From Lantana camara (lineage: Eukaryota; Streptophyta; Magnoliopsida; Lamiales; Verbenaceae): a DNA stretch of 64,000 bases. The stretch lies in contig CM074862.1 in the NCBI GenBank assembly GCA_037501455.1, forward strand, positions 57,691,501-57,755,500, in the 5' to 3' direction. The notes beneath the pieces were generated by a model. It had not been told where the DNA came from and searched no databases. It saw nothing but the letters and a program-made list of their open reading frames with translations. Below are positions 1-12,002 of this stretch, piece after piece. Made by a program: the position numbers and the translations under genes. The stretch's first letter is position 1, and every line of letters starts with the position of its first letter.

Positions 1-216
1 TCTCGAGTCGTGTCGGGTCAGTCTAGGTCGCACGGCATAGGATTATGTGGTAATTGGGAGTCTGCATTTGGTTGACTTGCCTGGTTTACTTATTTCTTTG
101 CATTTATTGAGCTAATTGATCTTCCTTGAACCTATGTTACTTGATATTATGGAGATTGTGTGCACGCATTTGCATTTGTTGATCAAGCCACGCATGTTTA
201 GTGATCTACTTTCAGG

Positions 217-3200
217 ATGGAGCGTGATAGACATTCCCGTGACCGATCCCCGAGGCACAGGCATCATCATCGCCGCCACCATCATCGCCGTGAGAGGTCA
301 CAGCCTCCTCCACCTGCTCAGGCACAGCCCCAGGATTTCATGAATGCAGTAGTGGGGCTAATCGATCAGAGGTTACAGGAACGGGTTCCTCCACCACCTC
401 TAGCGCAGGTAGCACCTCCAGAGAATCCCATTTCTGCTATTTTACGGGAGTTTCAGAATCAGCGTCCCCCGAAGTTCTATAAGGGAGACGACATACAGGC
501 AGAGATGTGGTTGAAGGAGATTGAGAGGATTTGGCAGCTTATCCCTTGTGATAGTCAGGAGAAGGCTCGTTGCACCCTCACTCTTATTCAGGGCGAGGCT
601 TACTCCTGGTGGGAGAGCACACAGATTGTCTTGGAGGCAGCCGGGACCGAGATTACCTGGGAGGTCTTCGTACGGGAGTTCAGAAACAAGTTCATTCCTC
701 CAGCTTCCCGTACCCGCAGATTGAGGGAGTTTACAGAATTAAAGCAGGGAAGCAGGTCAGTCGGCCAGTATATCGCCGAGTTCGAGAGGCTTTCTCGCTA
801 TGCACCTAACATAGCGAACGATGACTTTCACAAGGCGATGCAGTTCGTTCAGGGGTTGAGGCCAGATATCCAGGATGCACTGAAAGCAGCCAATACCAGT
901 ACTTGGGCAAAAGCTACTGCAAAAGCCCTAAAAGTTGAAGATTCTGATAGTGTAAGGAGGGCTACTCAGCGAGCAGGACAGGCTTCAGGCTCGAGATCAG
1001 GCCAGGGTTCGAGTTCAGGAAAAAGGCCGATGATTTACCCTACACCTCCAGCTCAGAGGGATACCGGGAAGAAACCTAAGTATACCGGGCCATCACAGAA
1101 GGGTGCAGGGCCGTTACTGAAAGGTCCAAGAGCTCCAGCACCACCCCAGCCACCTCAGAGACCGAGATGTACATGGTGTGGACATCCTACGCACACCTAT
1201 GATAACTGCAGGCGCCGGTTGGGCTTATGTTTGATCTGCGGGAGTAACGAGCACCTAGTTGACGGTTGTCCGGATCGTCAGGATCCACCACCTGCAGGAC
1301 CGAGGCCATTGGTGAGAGCTCGAGCTTATGCACTTGCTGGAGAGGAGCATGATGCTGATATTGATCCCGCTGCAGTAGTTGAAGGTATTATTTGCATTCA
1401 TGGCACGAACATCCATACATTATTTGATCCAGGAGCTACACACTCCTTTCTTGCGCATTCTATTGCTATTACCTTGTCTTTGCCTGCTATGTGTACTTCT
1501 GTGCGCTATTTAGTTAGTACTCCATTCGGTAGTAGGCGAGAGACGGATCAGGTTTACAAGGATGTTCCAGTTGTGATTGAAGGCCGGGAGTTTCTGACAG
1601 ATTTCATTGTTATGCCAATGGAGAGATACGGGGCTATTCTGGGGATGGATTGGCTTTACAGACACCGTGCTACAATTGATTGTCGGGCCAAGAAGGTTCA
1701 GTTGGGTTCAGAGGTTGTCACGGGCTGTACTTCGAAGACGGTACCCCTACTCTCGTTTTCAGAGGCTCAGAGATTAGTCAGAGACGGGGCTACAGGGTTC
1801 ATTGCCTACATTTTGAACAAGCCCAAAGATCAGGTGAAGTTAGAGGATACAGAAGTGGTAAAGGAATTTCCCGAGGTATTTCCAGAGAAGCTGGATTCTT
1901 TGCCTCCTGAGCGGGAGATTGAATTTGTGATTGATCTTTTCCCGAACGCCGAGCCGTATTCGAAGACTCCTTACCGGATGGCTCCAGCTGAATTAAAAGA
2001 GTTAAAAGTTCAGCTTGAGGCTTTATTGGAAGTTGGGTACATTCGGCCAAGTTCTTCGCCGTGGGGAGCACCGGTATTGTTTGTTAAGAAAAAGGACAGG
2101 ACTTTAAGAATGTGCATCGATTACAGGGAGCTGAACAGGATGACTATTAAGAACAAGTATCCCCTTCCACATATCGAGGAGTTGTTTGATATACTCCAGG
2201 GTTCCAAGGTGTATTCAAAATTGGATTTAAGACAGGGATACTATCAGCTGCGAATCCGAGCAGAGGATATTCCAAAGACGGGATTCAATACTCGGTACGG
2301 GCACTACGAGTTCGTGGTTATGCCGTTTGGATTAACTAACGCCCCTGCAGCTTTTATGGATATGATGCACCGGATCTTCAGGCCTTTCCTCGACAAGTTC
2401 GTGGTGATTTTCATTGATGATATTCTGGTTTTCTCGAAATCAGCCGAGGAGCACGCGAGACATCTTCGACTCGTCCTACAGACCTTGAAAGAGCATCAGT
2501 TATTTGCTAAGTTCAGTAAGTGTGAATTTTGGATAGATCGGGTTTCCTTCTTGGGGCACGTAATTTCAGGAAAAGGATTGGAAGTCGATCCCTCGAAAAT
2601 TGAGGCCGTGCTTAAGTGGGAGAAACCAAAGAACGCCTCTGAGATTAGAAGCTTCTTGGGATTGGCCGGTTATTATAGAAGGTTTGTTCAGGATTTCTCC
2701 AAGATTGCTGCACCGTTAACCCGGTTGACAAAGAAGGATGTTAAGTTTGTTTGGGATGAGAAGTGTGATCAAAGTTTCAACTTTCTGAAAGAAAAGTTAG
2801 TCTCAGCTCCGGTGTTAACACTTCCCGAGGGTTCAGAAGAGTATGCAGTGTATACAGATGCTTCTAAAGAAGGCTTAGGTTGTGTTCTGACGCAGAAAGG
2901 AAAAGTGATCGCTTATGCTTCCCAGAAGCTAAAGGAGTATGAAAGGAATTATCCGACACACGACCTAGAGCTTGCAGCCGTGATCTTTGCGCTCGGGAAA
3001 TGGAGACATTATCTTTACGGGACTTCCTTTGAGATTTTTACCGACCATAAGAGCCTCCAGTATTTATTCACACAGAAGGATTTGAATATGAGGCAACGGC
3101 GATGGATGGAAAAGTTGGAAGACTATGATTGCACAATTAAATACCATCCCGGGAAAGCCAATGTGGTCGCCGATGCACTTAGCAGGAAGGCGAGTGTATC

Positions 3201-4041
3201 GAGTTTGGAAATAAAAGAAAGTAAGGAAGTTGCCCCGATCGTGTTAAAGGCTCGGATTTCTAACATCACAGTTCAGCCGGAATTGAAGAATCAGTTATTT
3301 GAGGCTCAGAATAGGGATCCGGAAGTACAGAAGCTTGCAAGTAAGGCTAAGGATGACCCGGAGAGTCCGTTTGGGTTTGATGAGACCGGGTTGCTTCGGT
3401 TTAAGAGCAGAGTGGTCGTACCTGAAGAATTGAGACGGGTCCTACTCGAAGAAGCTCACAAGTCAGCATACTCGATCCACCCAGGAGGAAATAAAATGTA
3501 TAAGGATTTGAAGCAATATTACTGGTGGAACGGGATGAAGAGAGACGTGGCAGAGTACGTGAAACATTGCTTGACTTGTCAAAAGGTGAAAGCTGAGCAC
3601 CAGAAACCCGCGGGACTTCTACAACCGTTACCTATTCCCGAGTGGAAGTGGGAACAAGTAACGATGGACTTTGTTTCTGGATTACCAAAGGTTAAAGGCG
3701 GGTTTGATGGAATTTGGGTGATCGTGGATAGATTTACAAAGTCTGCTCACTTTCTACCGGTCCGGATGTCCTATAAGATCCCGAAGTTGGCCGAGATCTA
3801 TAACAGAGAGATTATTCGGCTTCATGGCATTCCGGTGAGTATAGTTTCTGACCGAGACCCGAGGTTCACTTCTAAGTTGTGGCAGGAATTGCAGGCCGTT
3901 TTGGGAACGAAACTTAAGTTCAGTACAGCATTTCACCCGCAAACAGACGGTCAAACGGAAAGACTAATCAGTATTTGGAGGATCTTCTTCGGGCTTGCGC
4001 GATGGATTTTCAGAGCTCGTGGTCAGAACAGCTTCCCTTGA
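217..4041 (+). CDS. Gag-pol polyprotein of element A (gag, protease, RT, RNase H, integrase; frameshifted before the integrase end)
   Basis: The open frame covers 1274 codons, of which about 1249 are meaningful. A His/Arg-rich N-terminus precedes the retrotransposon gag domain (about aa 95-205), then two CX2CX4HX4C knuckles (about aa 318-352). The aspartic protease has DPGATHSF near aa 403; the common plant form is D[ST]GA, and the catalytic Asp is kept. RT (about 585-760) has FIDDIL as its YVDD-type active site near aa 732. RNase H starts at YTDAS (about aa 880). Integrase has an H2C2 zinc site (about 1080-1125) and a D,D,E core ending in QTDGQTE. After R at 3961-3963 one base is missing from a Leu codon near 3964-3966, so the last ~25 residues are out-of-frame noise. 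The protein continues in the frame of the next entry. The start at 217 is the first ATG giving the whole gag. Confidence 0.93.
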   Translation: MERDRHSRDRSPRHRHHHRRHHHRRERSQPPPPAQAQPQDFMNAVVGLIDQRLQERVPPPPLAQVAPPENPISAILREFQNQRPPKFYKGDDIQAEMWLKEIERIWQLIPCDSQEKARCTLTLIQGEAYSWWESTQIVLEAAGTEITWEVFVREFRNKFIPPASRTRRLREFTELKQGSRSVGQYIAEFERLSRYAPNIANDDFHKAMQFVQGLRPDIQDALKAANTSTWAKATAKALKVEDSDSVRRATQRAGQASGSRSGQGSSSGKRPMIYPTPPAQRDTGKKPKYTGPSQKGAGPLLKGPRAPAPPQPPQRPRCTWCGHPTHTYDNCRRRLGLCLICGSNEHLVDGCPDRQDPPPAGPRPLVRARAYALAGEEHDADIDPAAVVEGIICIHGTNIHTLFDPGATHSFLAHSIAITLSLPAMCTSVRYLVSTPFGSRRETDQVYKDVPVVIEGREFLTDFIVMPMERYGAILGMDWLYRHRATIDCRAKKVQLGSEVVTGCTSKTVPLLSFSEAQRLVRDGATGFIAYILNKPKDQVKLEDTEVVKEFPEVFPEKLDSLPPEREIEFVIDLFPNAEPYSKTPYRMAPAELKELKVQLEALLEVGYIRPSSSPWGAPVLFVKKKDRTLRMCIDYRELNRMTIKNKYPLPHIEELFDILQGSKVYSKLDLRQGYYQLRIRAEDIPKTGFNTRYGHYEFVVMPFGLTNAPAAFMDMMHRIFRPFLDKFVVIFIDDILVFSKSAEEHARHLRLVLQTLKEHQLFAKFSKCEFWIDRVSFLGHVISGKGLEVDPSKIEAVLKWEKPKNASEIRSFLGLAGYYRRFVQDFSKIAAPLTRLTKKDVKFVWDEKCDQSFNFLKEKLVSAPVLTLPEGSEEYAVYTDASKEGLGCVLTQKGKVIAYASQKLKEYERNYPTHDLELAAVIFALGKWRHYLYGTSFEIFTDHKSLQYLFTQKDLNMRQRRWMEKLEDYDCTIKYHPGKANVVADALSRKASVSSLEIKESKEVAPIVLKARISNITVQPELKNQLFEAQNRDPEVQKLASKAKDDPESPFGFDETGLLRFKSRVVVPEELRRVLLEEAHKSAYSIHPGGNKMYKDLKQYYWWNGMKRDVAEYVKHCLTCQKVKAEHQKPAGLLQPLPIPEWKWEQVTMDFVSGLPKVKGGFDGIWVIVDRFTKSAHFLPVRMSYKIPKLAEIYNREIIRLHGIPVSIVSDRDPRFTSKLWQELQAVLGTKLKFSTAFHPQTDGQTERLISIWRIFFGLARWIFRARGQNSFP

Positions 4042-4745
4042 TCGAGTTTGCTTATAATAACAGCTTCCAGGCTTCGATCGGGATGGCTCCTTACGAGCTA
4101 CTTTATGGAAGAAAGTGCCGATCTCCGTTGTTTTTCGACTTGGAAGAATGGAGGTGGTCAAAGCAGGAAGGGGTAAAGAGAGGTGAAAGATTTGAAAGAC
4201 CTTCCAGAGTCGTTCAGGCTATGATTGAAAAGGTTCAAATGATTCAACAACGGATGAAAGCCGCGCAAGATAGACAGAAGAGCTATGCTGATAAGCGCCG
4301 AAGGGATCTAGAATTTGAAGTTGGTGACCGGGTATTCTTGAAGGTGTCACCAAGGAAAGGTTTCACCCGGATCGGGAAAGGAGGAAAGCTTAATCCTCGC
4401 TACCTAGGTCCGTTTGAGATTTTGGAAAGAATAGGCGAGGTAGCCTATCGACTGGACCTACCACCGAGTCTTACGGGGATTCACAACGTATTTCATGTTT
4501 CACAACTAAGGAAATATTACCCCGATGAGACTACGATTCTCCCCGTGGAAGAAGTTGAGTTGGAACCGAATTTGACATTTGTTCAGAGGCCGGTTAAGAT
4601 CATGGATCGGAAATTTCAGGAATTAAGAAACCGGAGGATTCCCATGGTTAAGGTGTTGTGGAGAAGTGACAAAACCGAGGAAGCCACATGGGAAACAGAG
4701 GATAAAATGAAACGGTTCCACCCGGAGTTGTTCGATCAGGACTAG
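3975..4745 (+). CDS. Element A integrase C-terminus with GPY/F module and chromodomain (frameshifted continuation)
   Basis: This frame continues the integrase after the 1-nt loss near 3966; in-frame homology starts just upstream of the ATG at 3975, so that ATG is not a real start. The segment [20 protein letters not shown] is the end of the integrase core typical of Ty3/Gypsy. A basic linker follows, then [19 protein letters not shown] (GPY/F domain) and a chromodomain-like tail ([18 protein letters not shown]). Chromodomains of chromoviruses steer integration toward marked chromatin (family knowledge). The stop at 4743-4745 lies about 25 nt before the purine tract, the normal compact 3' end. 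The stretch after PLFFDLEEW is unusual for the family and may hide a second healed indel. Confidence 0.9.
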   Translation: MEDLLRACAMDFQSSWSEQLPLIEFAYNNSFQASIGMAPYELLYGRKCRSPLFFDLEEWRWSKQEGVKRGERFERPSRVVQAMIEKVQMIQQRMKAAQDRQKSYADKRRRDLEFEVGDRVFLKVSPRKGFTRIGKGGKLNPRYLGPFEILERIGEVAYRLDLPPSLTGIHNVFHVSQLRKYYPDETTILPVEEVELEPNLTFVQRPVKIMDRKFQELRNRRIPMVKVLWRSDKTEEATWETEDKMKRFHPELFDQD

Positions 4746-4769
4746 AGAATCTGGGGACCAGATTCTTCT

Positions 4770-4783
4770 AAGGGGGGGAGAGT
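4770..4783 (+). other. Polypurine tract of element A
   Basis: The run AAGGGGGGGAGAG sits directly before the LTR start TGTAACGCCCC. This is the expected primer site for plus-strand DNA synthesis. Confidence 0.85.
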
Positions 4784-7445
4784 TGTAACGCCCCGGTTTC
4801 CGGATGAACAGGTAAGCACGCCACGTGTGCGTTTTGAGCGTAGGTATATTTATTTCTTTTAGTTCATAATATGTTTTACGTGGCATTCATATTTTTATAA
4901 AATTCATGAAACATTATTCATATCAATTCTTTGATATCATATCATTGAAAATATTATTTCATGATACAGAAAATATTTATTGCATGAAATCAATTACCGA
5001 GAGTGATAAAATTTCCAAATTGTCCCTAGTTAAATACTTTCTAAAATTTTGGGGACTTAATTGCATGAACTTTTAGGATCAAATTGATCATATTCTAAAA
5101 CCTCGTATACTCGATTGCACAACTTAAACAATTCAAGGATTAATTGGCAAATTGGCATATTTCACACAAATCAAGGGATGAATCACGTTATATCACTTCC
5201 ATGAGCTTCCATGAGCTCATTTTTCATCCAAAAATTTACCAAACACATTTGCTCTCTCTCGGTATCAAGAAAACAAAAGGGGAAGAAGTGATTTTCATCA
5301 TCCATCTTAAGAATCATCAAGAAATATTGCAAGAAATTGAGAGTTCATCATCTTCTTCATCCATCTCTTCATTTTAAGGTTGGTTTGCATGAAAGCCATG
5401 GTTCTTGATCATATTTTCCTTGACTAGGGTTTATGTTTGTGATGTTAGATGGATTATTGATAGATGAAAGCATGAATATGTGATCATTTCATGAATTATG
5501 GCATCACTTATGACTTGAATTCTTGGAAATTTGGCATGAGTGATCAAGTTTGATCATGTACATGAAACCTTGAAATCTTGTTGATATAGCATGTTTTATG
5601 TGTTTAAATGTTATATTAGTGTCTATTGAACTTATATGCATCATATTTCCAGAAATTATGGTATTTGGGATCAAAATCAAAATTGTTGTTGCTTTGTGAA
5701 AATTGGCCGAGAGCTTCCCCTGTTTCTGCTCTGTTTTTCAGTTGCAGGAACTGGGAACGACCGTTCCCAGCCTCAAGGCTTTGTGGGAACGGGCGTTCCC
5801 ACCTCTTTTCAAAATAGGGGCGGCCGAGCATGGGAACGGCCGTTCCCATTTTGGCCTTGCGCCGGAAGGGCCGTTCCCAGCTCAAAGGCGCGGTTTTAAA
5901 AGGGGAAAAGCGCTGGCACGTTTTGGGGAACTCTTGGGAACGGCCGTTCCCATTTTACAAAGGGGAACGGAACGGCCGTTCCCACCTGAATTGCAGTGTA
6001 AAATTCACTGCATAAAATTACGAAATTAGCCCCTCGATCCAACGACTTCTTTGACCCCGAATTGCTATAATATGTGTTAATATGATGTGAAACCAAAAGT
6101 TATAATACCACATTGCATTTTCATGGTCGTCTCGACACGTTTTCGCCGTTCGTCATATTTTGGTCATATTAGGTCATGTCTCATGAATGTATGTCGTATT
6201 TACACAGGTCACGAGGGCGTGGACGGGGAGCAAGCTCCGTAGAACGCTTATTTATTATATTTTGCAAGAAAGGTGAGGTTTTGTTTTGGTAAAACGAACC
6301 CTACAACCCTTATGTGCAAGTTTTCGGCCAAAACCTATTATAATTATAAACGTTTTCAAAGCTATAAACATTTCAAGCAAGAATGTATCGATTGTCATGA
6401 TTTTCAAGCATGTTGGCGAGTACATGATTGCACGTGGGCCCGAGGGTAATTCTTGAGCCAACCGGGAAAGCAAGGGCTGACGGGTAACTCCTGAATTATC
6501 CTCACATTGTTGGGATCACCCCCGAAGCCACTAGGAGATTAGTGGTGGAAGGAGTTCCGTGTCTAGAGGGTCATGTCCTCTACACACACCATGTCGTGGA
6601 TAGTCGAGCCTTGCAAACTCGCTATCACCCGGAGGAAGAAGGAGACTGGGGATTAATCCGGCATGTCGGGTTATCCTCGGGTTATTGCATGTTTTCAAGA
6701 ATGAAATTGTCTATGTGAGCACTAAAATATATTGCATGATCACGTATTTATCAAGCAAGCAAGCATGACCACGTATTGTTCACGATTGGGAGTTCGGTTG
6801 GAGATTGCCCTTACTCGCCGGGGCCACATGTTCATGATATTGGCAAGCATGATTAATTAAACGTGTTAAAATGGATAGTTGTAATCTCGGGCAAAAGATG
6901 AGATTTCTTGAACTGTATAAGTATTATTTTCTAAAAGTCTTTACCCGAGGCTACAACTTGCATGTGACGTGTGTTATATTTAAATATTGCCCCTCACTCA
7001 GTCTTCGGTAGACTGATACTCCACTTTTCAGGTACCTTTTGAGCGTGGTTGTGCTAGGCGGGAGTTGGTCGAGTCTCGCATTTCCACGGGTCTAGTTTCA
7101 TACCTCCATGTATATTACTTTTGGAACATTTCATGTGATGGATCGATATTAGTATTTTGAATTCATGGTTGTGTATATTGTTAATAGACCCTAATGTAGT
7201 GATAGTAAATGGTACCTATATGTATCTATGTAATAAATACGGTACCTATATATATAATTGACTTTATTGCTTCCGCTTTGCTATTCATGTTTGTTTGATT
7301 ATGTTGGGGAGAGTGTCCCGCCTAGAGCGTCGTTTTGTTGTCACCCGTTCGCTGTGGTCTTGGTTTATGTATGAACTGTCCATTTCATACGTGGATCGGG
7401 GCTACAGTGCGGGGGATGTGGCGCCTCGGGGTCTAGGGTGCTACA
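4784..7445 (+). repeat. 3' LTR of element A (LTR family A)
   Basis: The LTR is 2662 bp, beginning TGTAACGCCCC after the purine tract and ending GGGTGCTACA. Its length and end sequences match solo LTR A2 (8075-13159 with its insert removed). It carries the family A palindrome array at 5751-5985 and the small hairpin TCAGTCT/AGACTGA at 6998-7016. The last ~450 bp hold blocks shared with all other Gypsy LTRs here (CTAGGCGGGAG, the GTGCGGGGGATGTGG box). Short ORFs inside it are by-products of the repeated palindromes. Confidence 0.9.
5751..5985. repeat. Palindrome array, family A (GGGAACGGCCGTTCCC type), six units
   Basis: Six perfect or near-perfect palindromes have centres near 5760, 5792, 5839, 5871, 5943 and 5975. 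The best are at 5830-5849 and 5935-5952. Successive spacings are about 32, 47, 32, 72 and 32 bp, that is, three pairs each about 32 bp apart. Sequence between units is not repeated. Confidence 0.9.
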
Positions 7446-7646
7446 TATGTTTATGTTTTGTTTGATGAATCGGGAATTGAGCTATGATTTCTTTACGTAT
7501 TATATGTTAGCTTTTGGAAAACGTTATGGTATGCAAAACCATAGCTCAATTATAGACATCACCTTTGATACTTGTTATGCTCTATAAGTATTTAGGTGTG
7601 AGTGTACGTTTAGCCTCCTCACTCAGTCGAGTTTAGACTGACCCTT
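7446..7646 (+). repeat. Fragment of older Gypsy LTR F, left part
   Basis: After the end of element A the sequence is LTR-like on +. It has a 12-bp perfect inverted repeat (7475-7486 with 7540-7551) and the shared hairpin TCAGTC/GACTGA (7623-7641), preceded by CCTCACTC as in the other LTRs. The matching 3' end of this LTR is at 41081-41340. The right limit is uncertain by ~10 bp because the 5' end of LTR C copy 1 is missing here. Confidence 0.6.
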
Positions 7647-8074
7647 CCAAGAAGAAATAGTTAAGAAAAAGGTTAGGAATGAAGTACTTATAGTTAGTTA
7701 TTATTCATTCCTAAATGTAGGGATTTTCCAAGACACTTTTACCTATCGAATATTGGGTTTAAATGAATCCTTATGAAATTTTATGAATTATGACATTATT
7801 TCCAAACCCTAATTCTCATTATAACTCCCGTAGTAACCAAAACCGGCCAAAAACCCTACTTTAACCCTAACTTTATCGATTTTCGAATTTCAACATTTTT
7901 CCTAATCAATATTATAGTCAAAACGATCCTTGAATTATTTTATGAATTTTCATACTCATACCAAAACTCGATTCCAACCTTAGCATATTTTATAAATATT
8001 TTCCCTTTTTAAAAATTATCATTTTATTATAAACGATTAGCTTTCATTTAATATTCAAAATTTTACTTGAAACG
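7647..8074 (+). repeat. LTR C copy 1, piece 1 of 4 (5' part, first ~20 bp missing)
   Basis: From CCAAGAAGAA onward this matches the reverse complement of 22810-23230 in the intact solo copy (20057-23251): ATTCATTCCTAAA, TTTACCTATC, CATTATAACTCCCGTAG and so on. The first ~20 bases of the LTR (TGTAACAACTCGG in the intact copy) are absent, so the 5' edge was deleted or rearranged. It is cut by solo LTR A2 and resumes at 13165. Confidence 0.8.
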
Positions 8075-9590
8075 TGTAGCACCCCTTACACGTGGAGGTG
8101 CCACACCCCCGCACTATAGGTCAATCCACATACGAAACGGGCAATCCGTACATGAACTAACCTATAGCGAATGGGTGACAATGCAATAAACTACAAGCTA
8201 GGCAGGATTATACCTGCAACGAGTGAAAACGGAAGCATAAACTCTTCACTATCAAATATAATTATTAAACAGGTCAGGACATTTCTCGGTTGCCAAGTAA
8301 AACAAAATATGTTCTAGCTTTACATATCAATACATTATCATCTCCGAATATAAATAACAAGTAACTATAATAACAGTTCTAAACAACGATAAACAATATG
8401 CACCGTGATTGACTCGACTACACGGACTGGACTTGACACGACTCGACTCCCGCCTAGCGTGCACCTGCAAGAACCTGAAAGGTGGAGGCGTCAGTCTATG
8501 GAAGACTGAGTGAGGGGGCATAAATATATATTAGCGCAAGTAATATGCAAGTTAAAACATCGGGTAAGGTTTTATAACTAAAATAATATAATTGCAAGAA
8601 TAACATAAAACTCGCACGAGATTACAACTATAAAGTTTAACACGATAATCACATTTATTATAACAATCAGTGGCCCTGGCGAGGGGCATGCACGATCTCC
8701 AACCAACCTTGACAGTGAACAAGAATTACATTTTCATTTAAATAGGTTACCACACGAGTCATTATAGTGCACACATCAATAACACGAAATTCTCCTTTCT
8801 CTAATGGTGGTGGGTTTGCAAGGCCCGAACCACCCATGATATCACGTTGCACGTCGGGAACATGACTCCCACCTACGGGACTCCTTCCTCCACCAAACCT
8901 CCTGGTGGATTCAGGGGGTATCCCCACGGTTTGAGGGAGGTGTGTGAGTTACCCGTCAGCCCTATGCTTTCCCGGTTGGCTCAAACACTCACCCTCGAGC
9001 CCATAATACACGATACACGATAATTCGCCAACACGATCACGGTTCAATCACGATAACACGGTACATGGCTTGCTTGTAACACGATGCACGACTTGCTTGT
9101 AACACGATACACGACTTGCTTTCAGGAGCATAACTTGCTTTCAATGAACATGGTTTACTTTTAAAGAACACGATTTGAGAGTTTAGAAACACTTATAAAT
9201 ATATATATTTATACCATTTGGCCCAAAAGTCACATAAGGTTATACGGTTCTAAGTAACTAACAATTAAACCTCACCTGACAGGCGACATGATGACTCATG
9301 GATGCGTGAATGTGCTCAGTTGATCATAATCTCCTCCTCGGGAGAGTAACTGGACAAGAAACAGGACATGGTGTACTTGTGAGACAATAACTCATCAATG
9401 TTACCAAATAGGATGCACGGCTTAACTATATCACGAGATGACATGCATTCACGAATGTAGCATATAAATATCATGTTATTACATGTAATTGATCATATAA
9501 TAGCATGTTAGGGTTAATTAAATGATTAGAGAAGGAATTGGAATTTCCATATTTATGCAGAAAGTTTCTGACCTTCCAGAGGCCTGGGAA

Positions 9591-12002
9591 TGTAGCACCC
9601 GGAACGCTAGGCGCCACATCCCCCGCACCATAGCCTCAATCCACATATGAAATGGTCAATCCATACATGAACCAAATCTATGGCGAACGGGAGATAATAA
9701 AAAAAAAACACTACACAAGGCTAGGCGGGTACCCTCAATTAAAACCAAACCAACAATTCAGAGTAGATAAAAGCGGAAGCAATACATCATTCAATACTTA
9801 TAGGTACCATATTTATTTATTTACTAATAGATACCAACATTCCATATCAATACAATATCATCTCTAATACAAGTGACAAGGCATGCTACAAAATATATAA
9901 AATATCTGTACAGGAACAAAATTTGAGATGAAGTGTGCTAGACCCAAATAAAGACACTCTAGACTCTAATTCCCTCCTAGCACGCCCTGCAAAACAACTG
10001 AAAAGTTGAGGTGTCAGTCCAACACGGACTGAGCGAGGGGTTATAAATAAATATAAGCGCACATACATGCAAGTTATAATCTCGGGTAATAATTTTGGGG
10101 AAATAAACAATACAATTTAATAAAGCAAAAGATACAATCGCCCGAGGTTACAACTAATTCAGTTTATTAATTTAACAATTCAATACAATCAATTGTGGCC
10201 CGGCTAGTGAGGGCAATTCTCCAACCTTACTCCGACTGTGTACAATCAATCAATCAATTGTTCAATAGTTAGGTGATCATACAATTCATTACGGTGCACA
10301 ATTAGCAGTTTCAGTCCATCCTTCTTCCTCCGGGTGATGGTGGGATTGCAATGCCCCACCATCCAATCAGTCTGGGCAGAGGGTATATGAATCCCTAAGC
10401 CCGGAACTCCTTCCTCCCCTAATCTCCTAGGGGGTTCAAGGGTCATCCCAATTTGGTGAGGATAGCACTCGAGTTACCCGTCAGCCCATGCTTTCCCGGT
10501 TGGCTCGAGCCACTATCCTCGCGCCCACAGTACAATACAATATACGCCCAATCAATCGATCAATCAATCAATTCCGTCAATAGCTTGAAAAATCATTGGA
10601 AACCCAATCTCATTTGAAAACTATAATATATAGATAAGTTTTGGCTTAAAACTTCACATAGGGTTATACGGGTTCTATGTATCTAGAATTAAACCTCACC
10701 TGAACGACCCAAAATAAACAAGGAATAGCTCACGGGGCCTGCTCCTCGTCACCAGGAAGCTGGTCTGTGCAAGAAAGACAATTGTCCGTGAGACACGACT
10801 CGAAATGTACCAAATAGGACGAACGGCGATGCAATGATCATGATATGAATATGTAAAAGACAAGCCGTGACACCCCCATGTCACAGTACAGCGGACAACA
10901 AGCATGCGAACAGAAGGTGACACGCCCGTGTCACCAGTACAAAGCAATCCGTGACACGGTACAGAAAAACCAGGCCATCAAGCACCCCCGTGTCACGCTG
11001 AAGAAGGGAAAGCTGACACGCCCGTGTCAACAGTGCGTAGCAAAAAAACAGGGCTAGTTCGTGGAGGGAAGAAAAGGGTAGCATACTCCCAAGAAAGCTC
11101 AACCAAAACACCCAAAACAAACATATAACATGCATATAACTCATATATATCAATTAGGCTTCATATAATCCATTAAACCATGCTCAAATCATCAAGGAAT
11201 CATCCATCAAAGACCCATATAAAATCATATATTCCCAACTTCAACATAACTTCAAGTTTCATGCAAGAATTGAAGAAACAAGGACCTAAACATGCTTCAA
11301 ATCATGAATAAGCATGAAAGCATCAATCAATCATCAAACCCTACTCAACCAAATAATCAAAATCTCAAGCAATTCATACATATAGCTTGAAAGAATGAAT
11401 GGAAAGATGAAAGGAACTATGGAGATGATGATGATGCCTCAAACTCATGCAATTCCCCCTTGAAATTAACTTGGAATGATGAAATCTCCTCCTTCTCTTC
11501 CATGGTGTAAAAATTGGTATTTAGTGTGTGTGTGTGTGAGGTTTTTTGATGAGAATGAAATGAAATGGAAGAGATGAATGAGATATTTACAAAAGTCTTC
11601 CACATATATGCATGACTCATCACATTTTGCACTTAAGTCCCTTAATTAATGAATTAATGCAAATAAGTTCCATTCCATGGAATATGATCATCAAAGTCCC
11701 AAATTATGAATTGTAATTAAGTCCATATATTGATGAAATGATCAAGTAAAGTCATATAGAAGCATTTAGTCACTTATCAATTAATTCACGTACTTACCAC
11801 GTTAGTGCCAATTCGTGCAAATACATAAACGTATATAATGCATATAATATCACATAATATCAATTAAGCACATTATCAATTATTTCATGTAAATTTCACG
11901 TTAAGGATAGTTCACATAAATGCATAGAAATATAATACATATAATATTATGAAATGTAGATAAATTATCACATAATGCATAAATTGAAAACGGGGCGTTA
12001 CA
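9591..12002 (-). mobile_element. Solo LTR B nested in solo LTR A2
   Basis: The 2412-bp LTR reads TGTAGCACCC..GGGGCGTTACA on + and has no coding region. The same six bases TGGGAA flank both sides (9585-9590 and 12003-12008); Ty3/Gypsy integrases usually give 5 bp, so one base may match by chance. The insertion sits inside the first palindrome of the A2 array. Its own array is at 10867-11029 and its hairpin TCAGTCC/GGACTGA at 10014-10032. ORFs here are not gene-like. Confidence 0.9.
10867..11029. repeat. Palindrome array, family B (GTGACACGCCCGTGTCAC type), five units
   Basis: Full dyads are at 10867-10884, 10917-10934 and 11014-11029; degraded or half units are near 10951-10959 and 10982-10998. 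Centres are about 50, 34, 28 and 34 bp apart when half units are placed by the surviving arm. It lies about 1 kb from the 5' end of its LTR, as in family A. Confidence 0.82.

Larger units (their letters stand above)
1..7445 (+). mobile_element. Ty3/Gypsy LTR retrotransposon A (Tekay/Del-like chromovirus), 5' end outside window
   Basis: The window opens inside the untranslated leader: there is no 5' LTR and no TGGTATCAGAGC primer site before the first gag ATG at 217. Gag, protease, RT, RNase H, integrase and a C-terminal chromodomain follow in the Ty3/Gypsy order, then a purine tract and a 3' LTR (4784-7445, TGTA..TACA ends). Domain order plus the chromodomain points to a chromovirus; the two-knuckle gag and LTR over 2.6 kb fit the Tekay/Del group (family knowledge). 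Its 3' target duplication would be TATGT (7446-7450), but the 5' copy is outside the window. It lies in or beside the older broken LTR F. One frameshift in integrase makes this copy defective. Confidence 0.93.

Noticed and set aside
3955..3975. Programmed frameshift between the two element A frames
   Set aside because: It lies inside the integrase core, one base is simply missing from a Leu codon, and there is no slippery heptamer or need for product-ratio control there. A mutation is simpler.
5616..6029. Overlapping ORFs on both strands with repeated GNGRSH, ERPFP or MGTAVP peptides (also 11975-12501)
   Set aside because: They are translations of the palindrome array in several frames, have no start context or domain, and lie inside LTRs.
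10867..11029. CRISPR-like look of regularly spaced palindromic repeats
   Set aside because: Plant nuclear context, no cas genes, units too variable, spacers not unique captured sequence of constant length, and the arrays sit inside LTRs.
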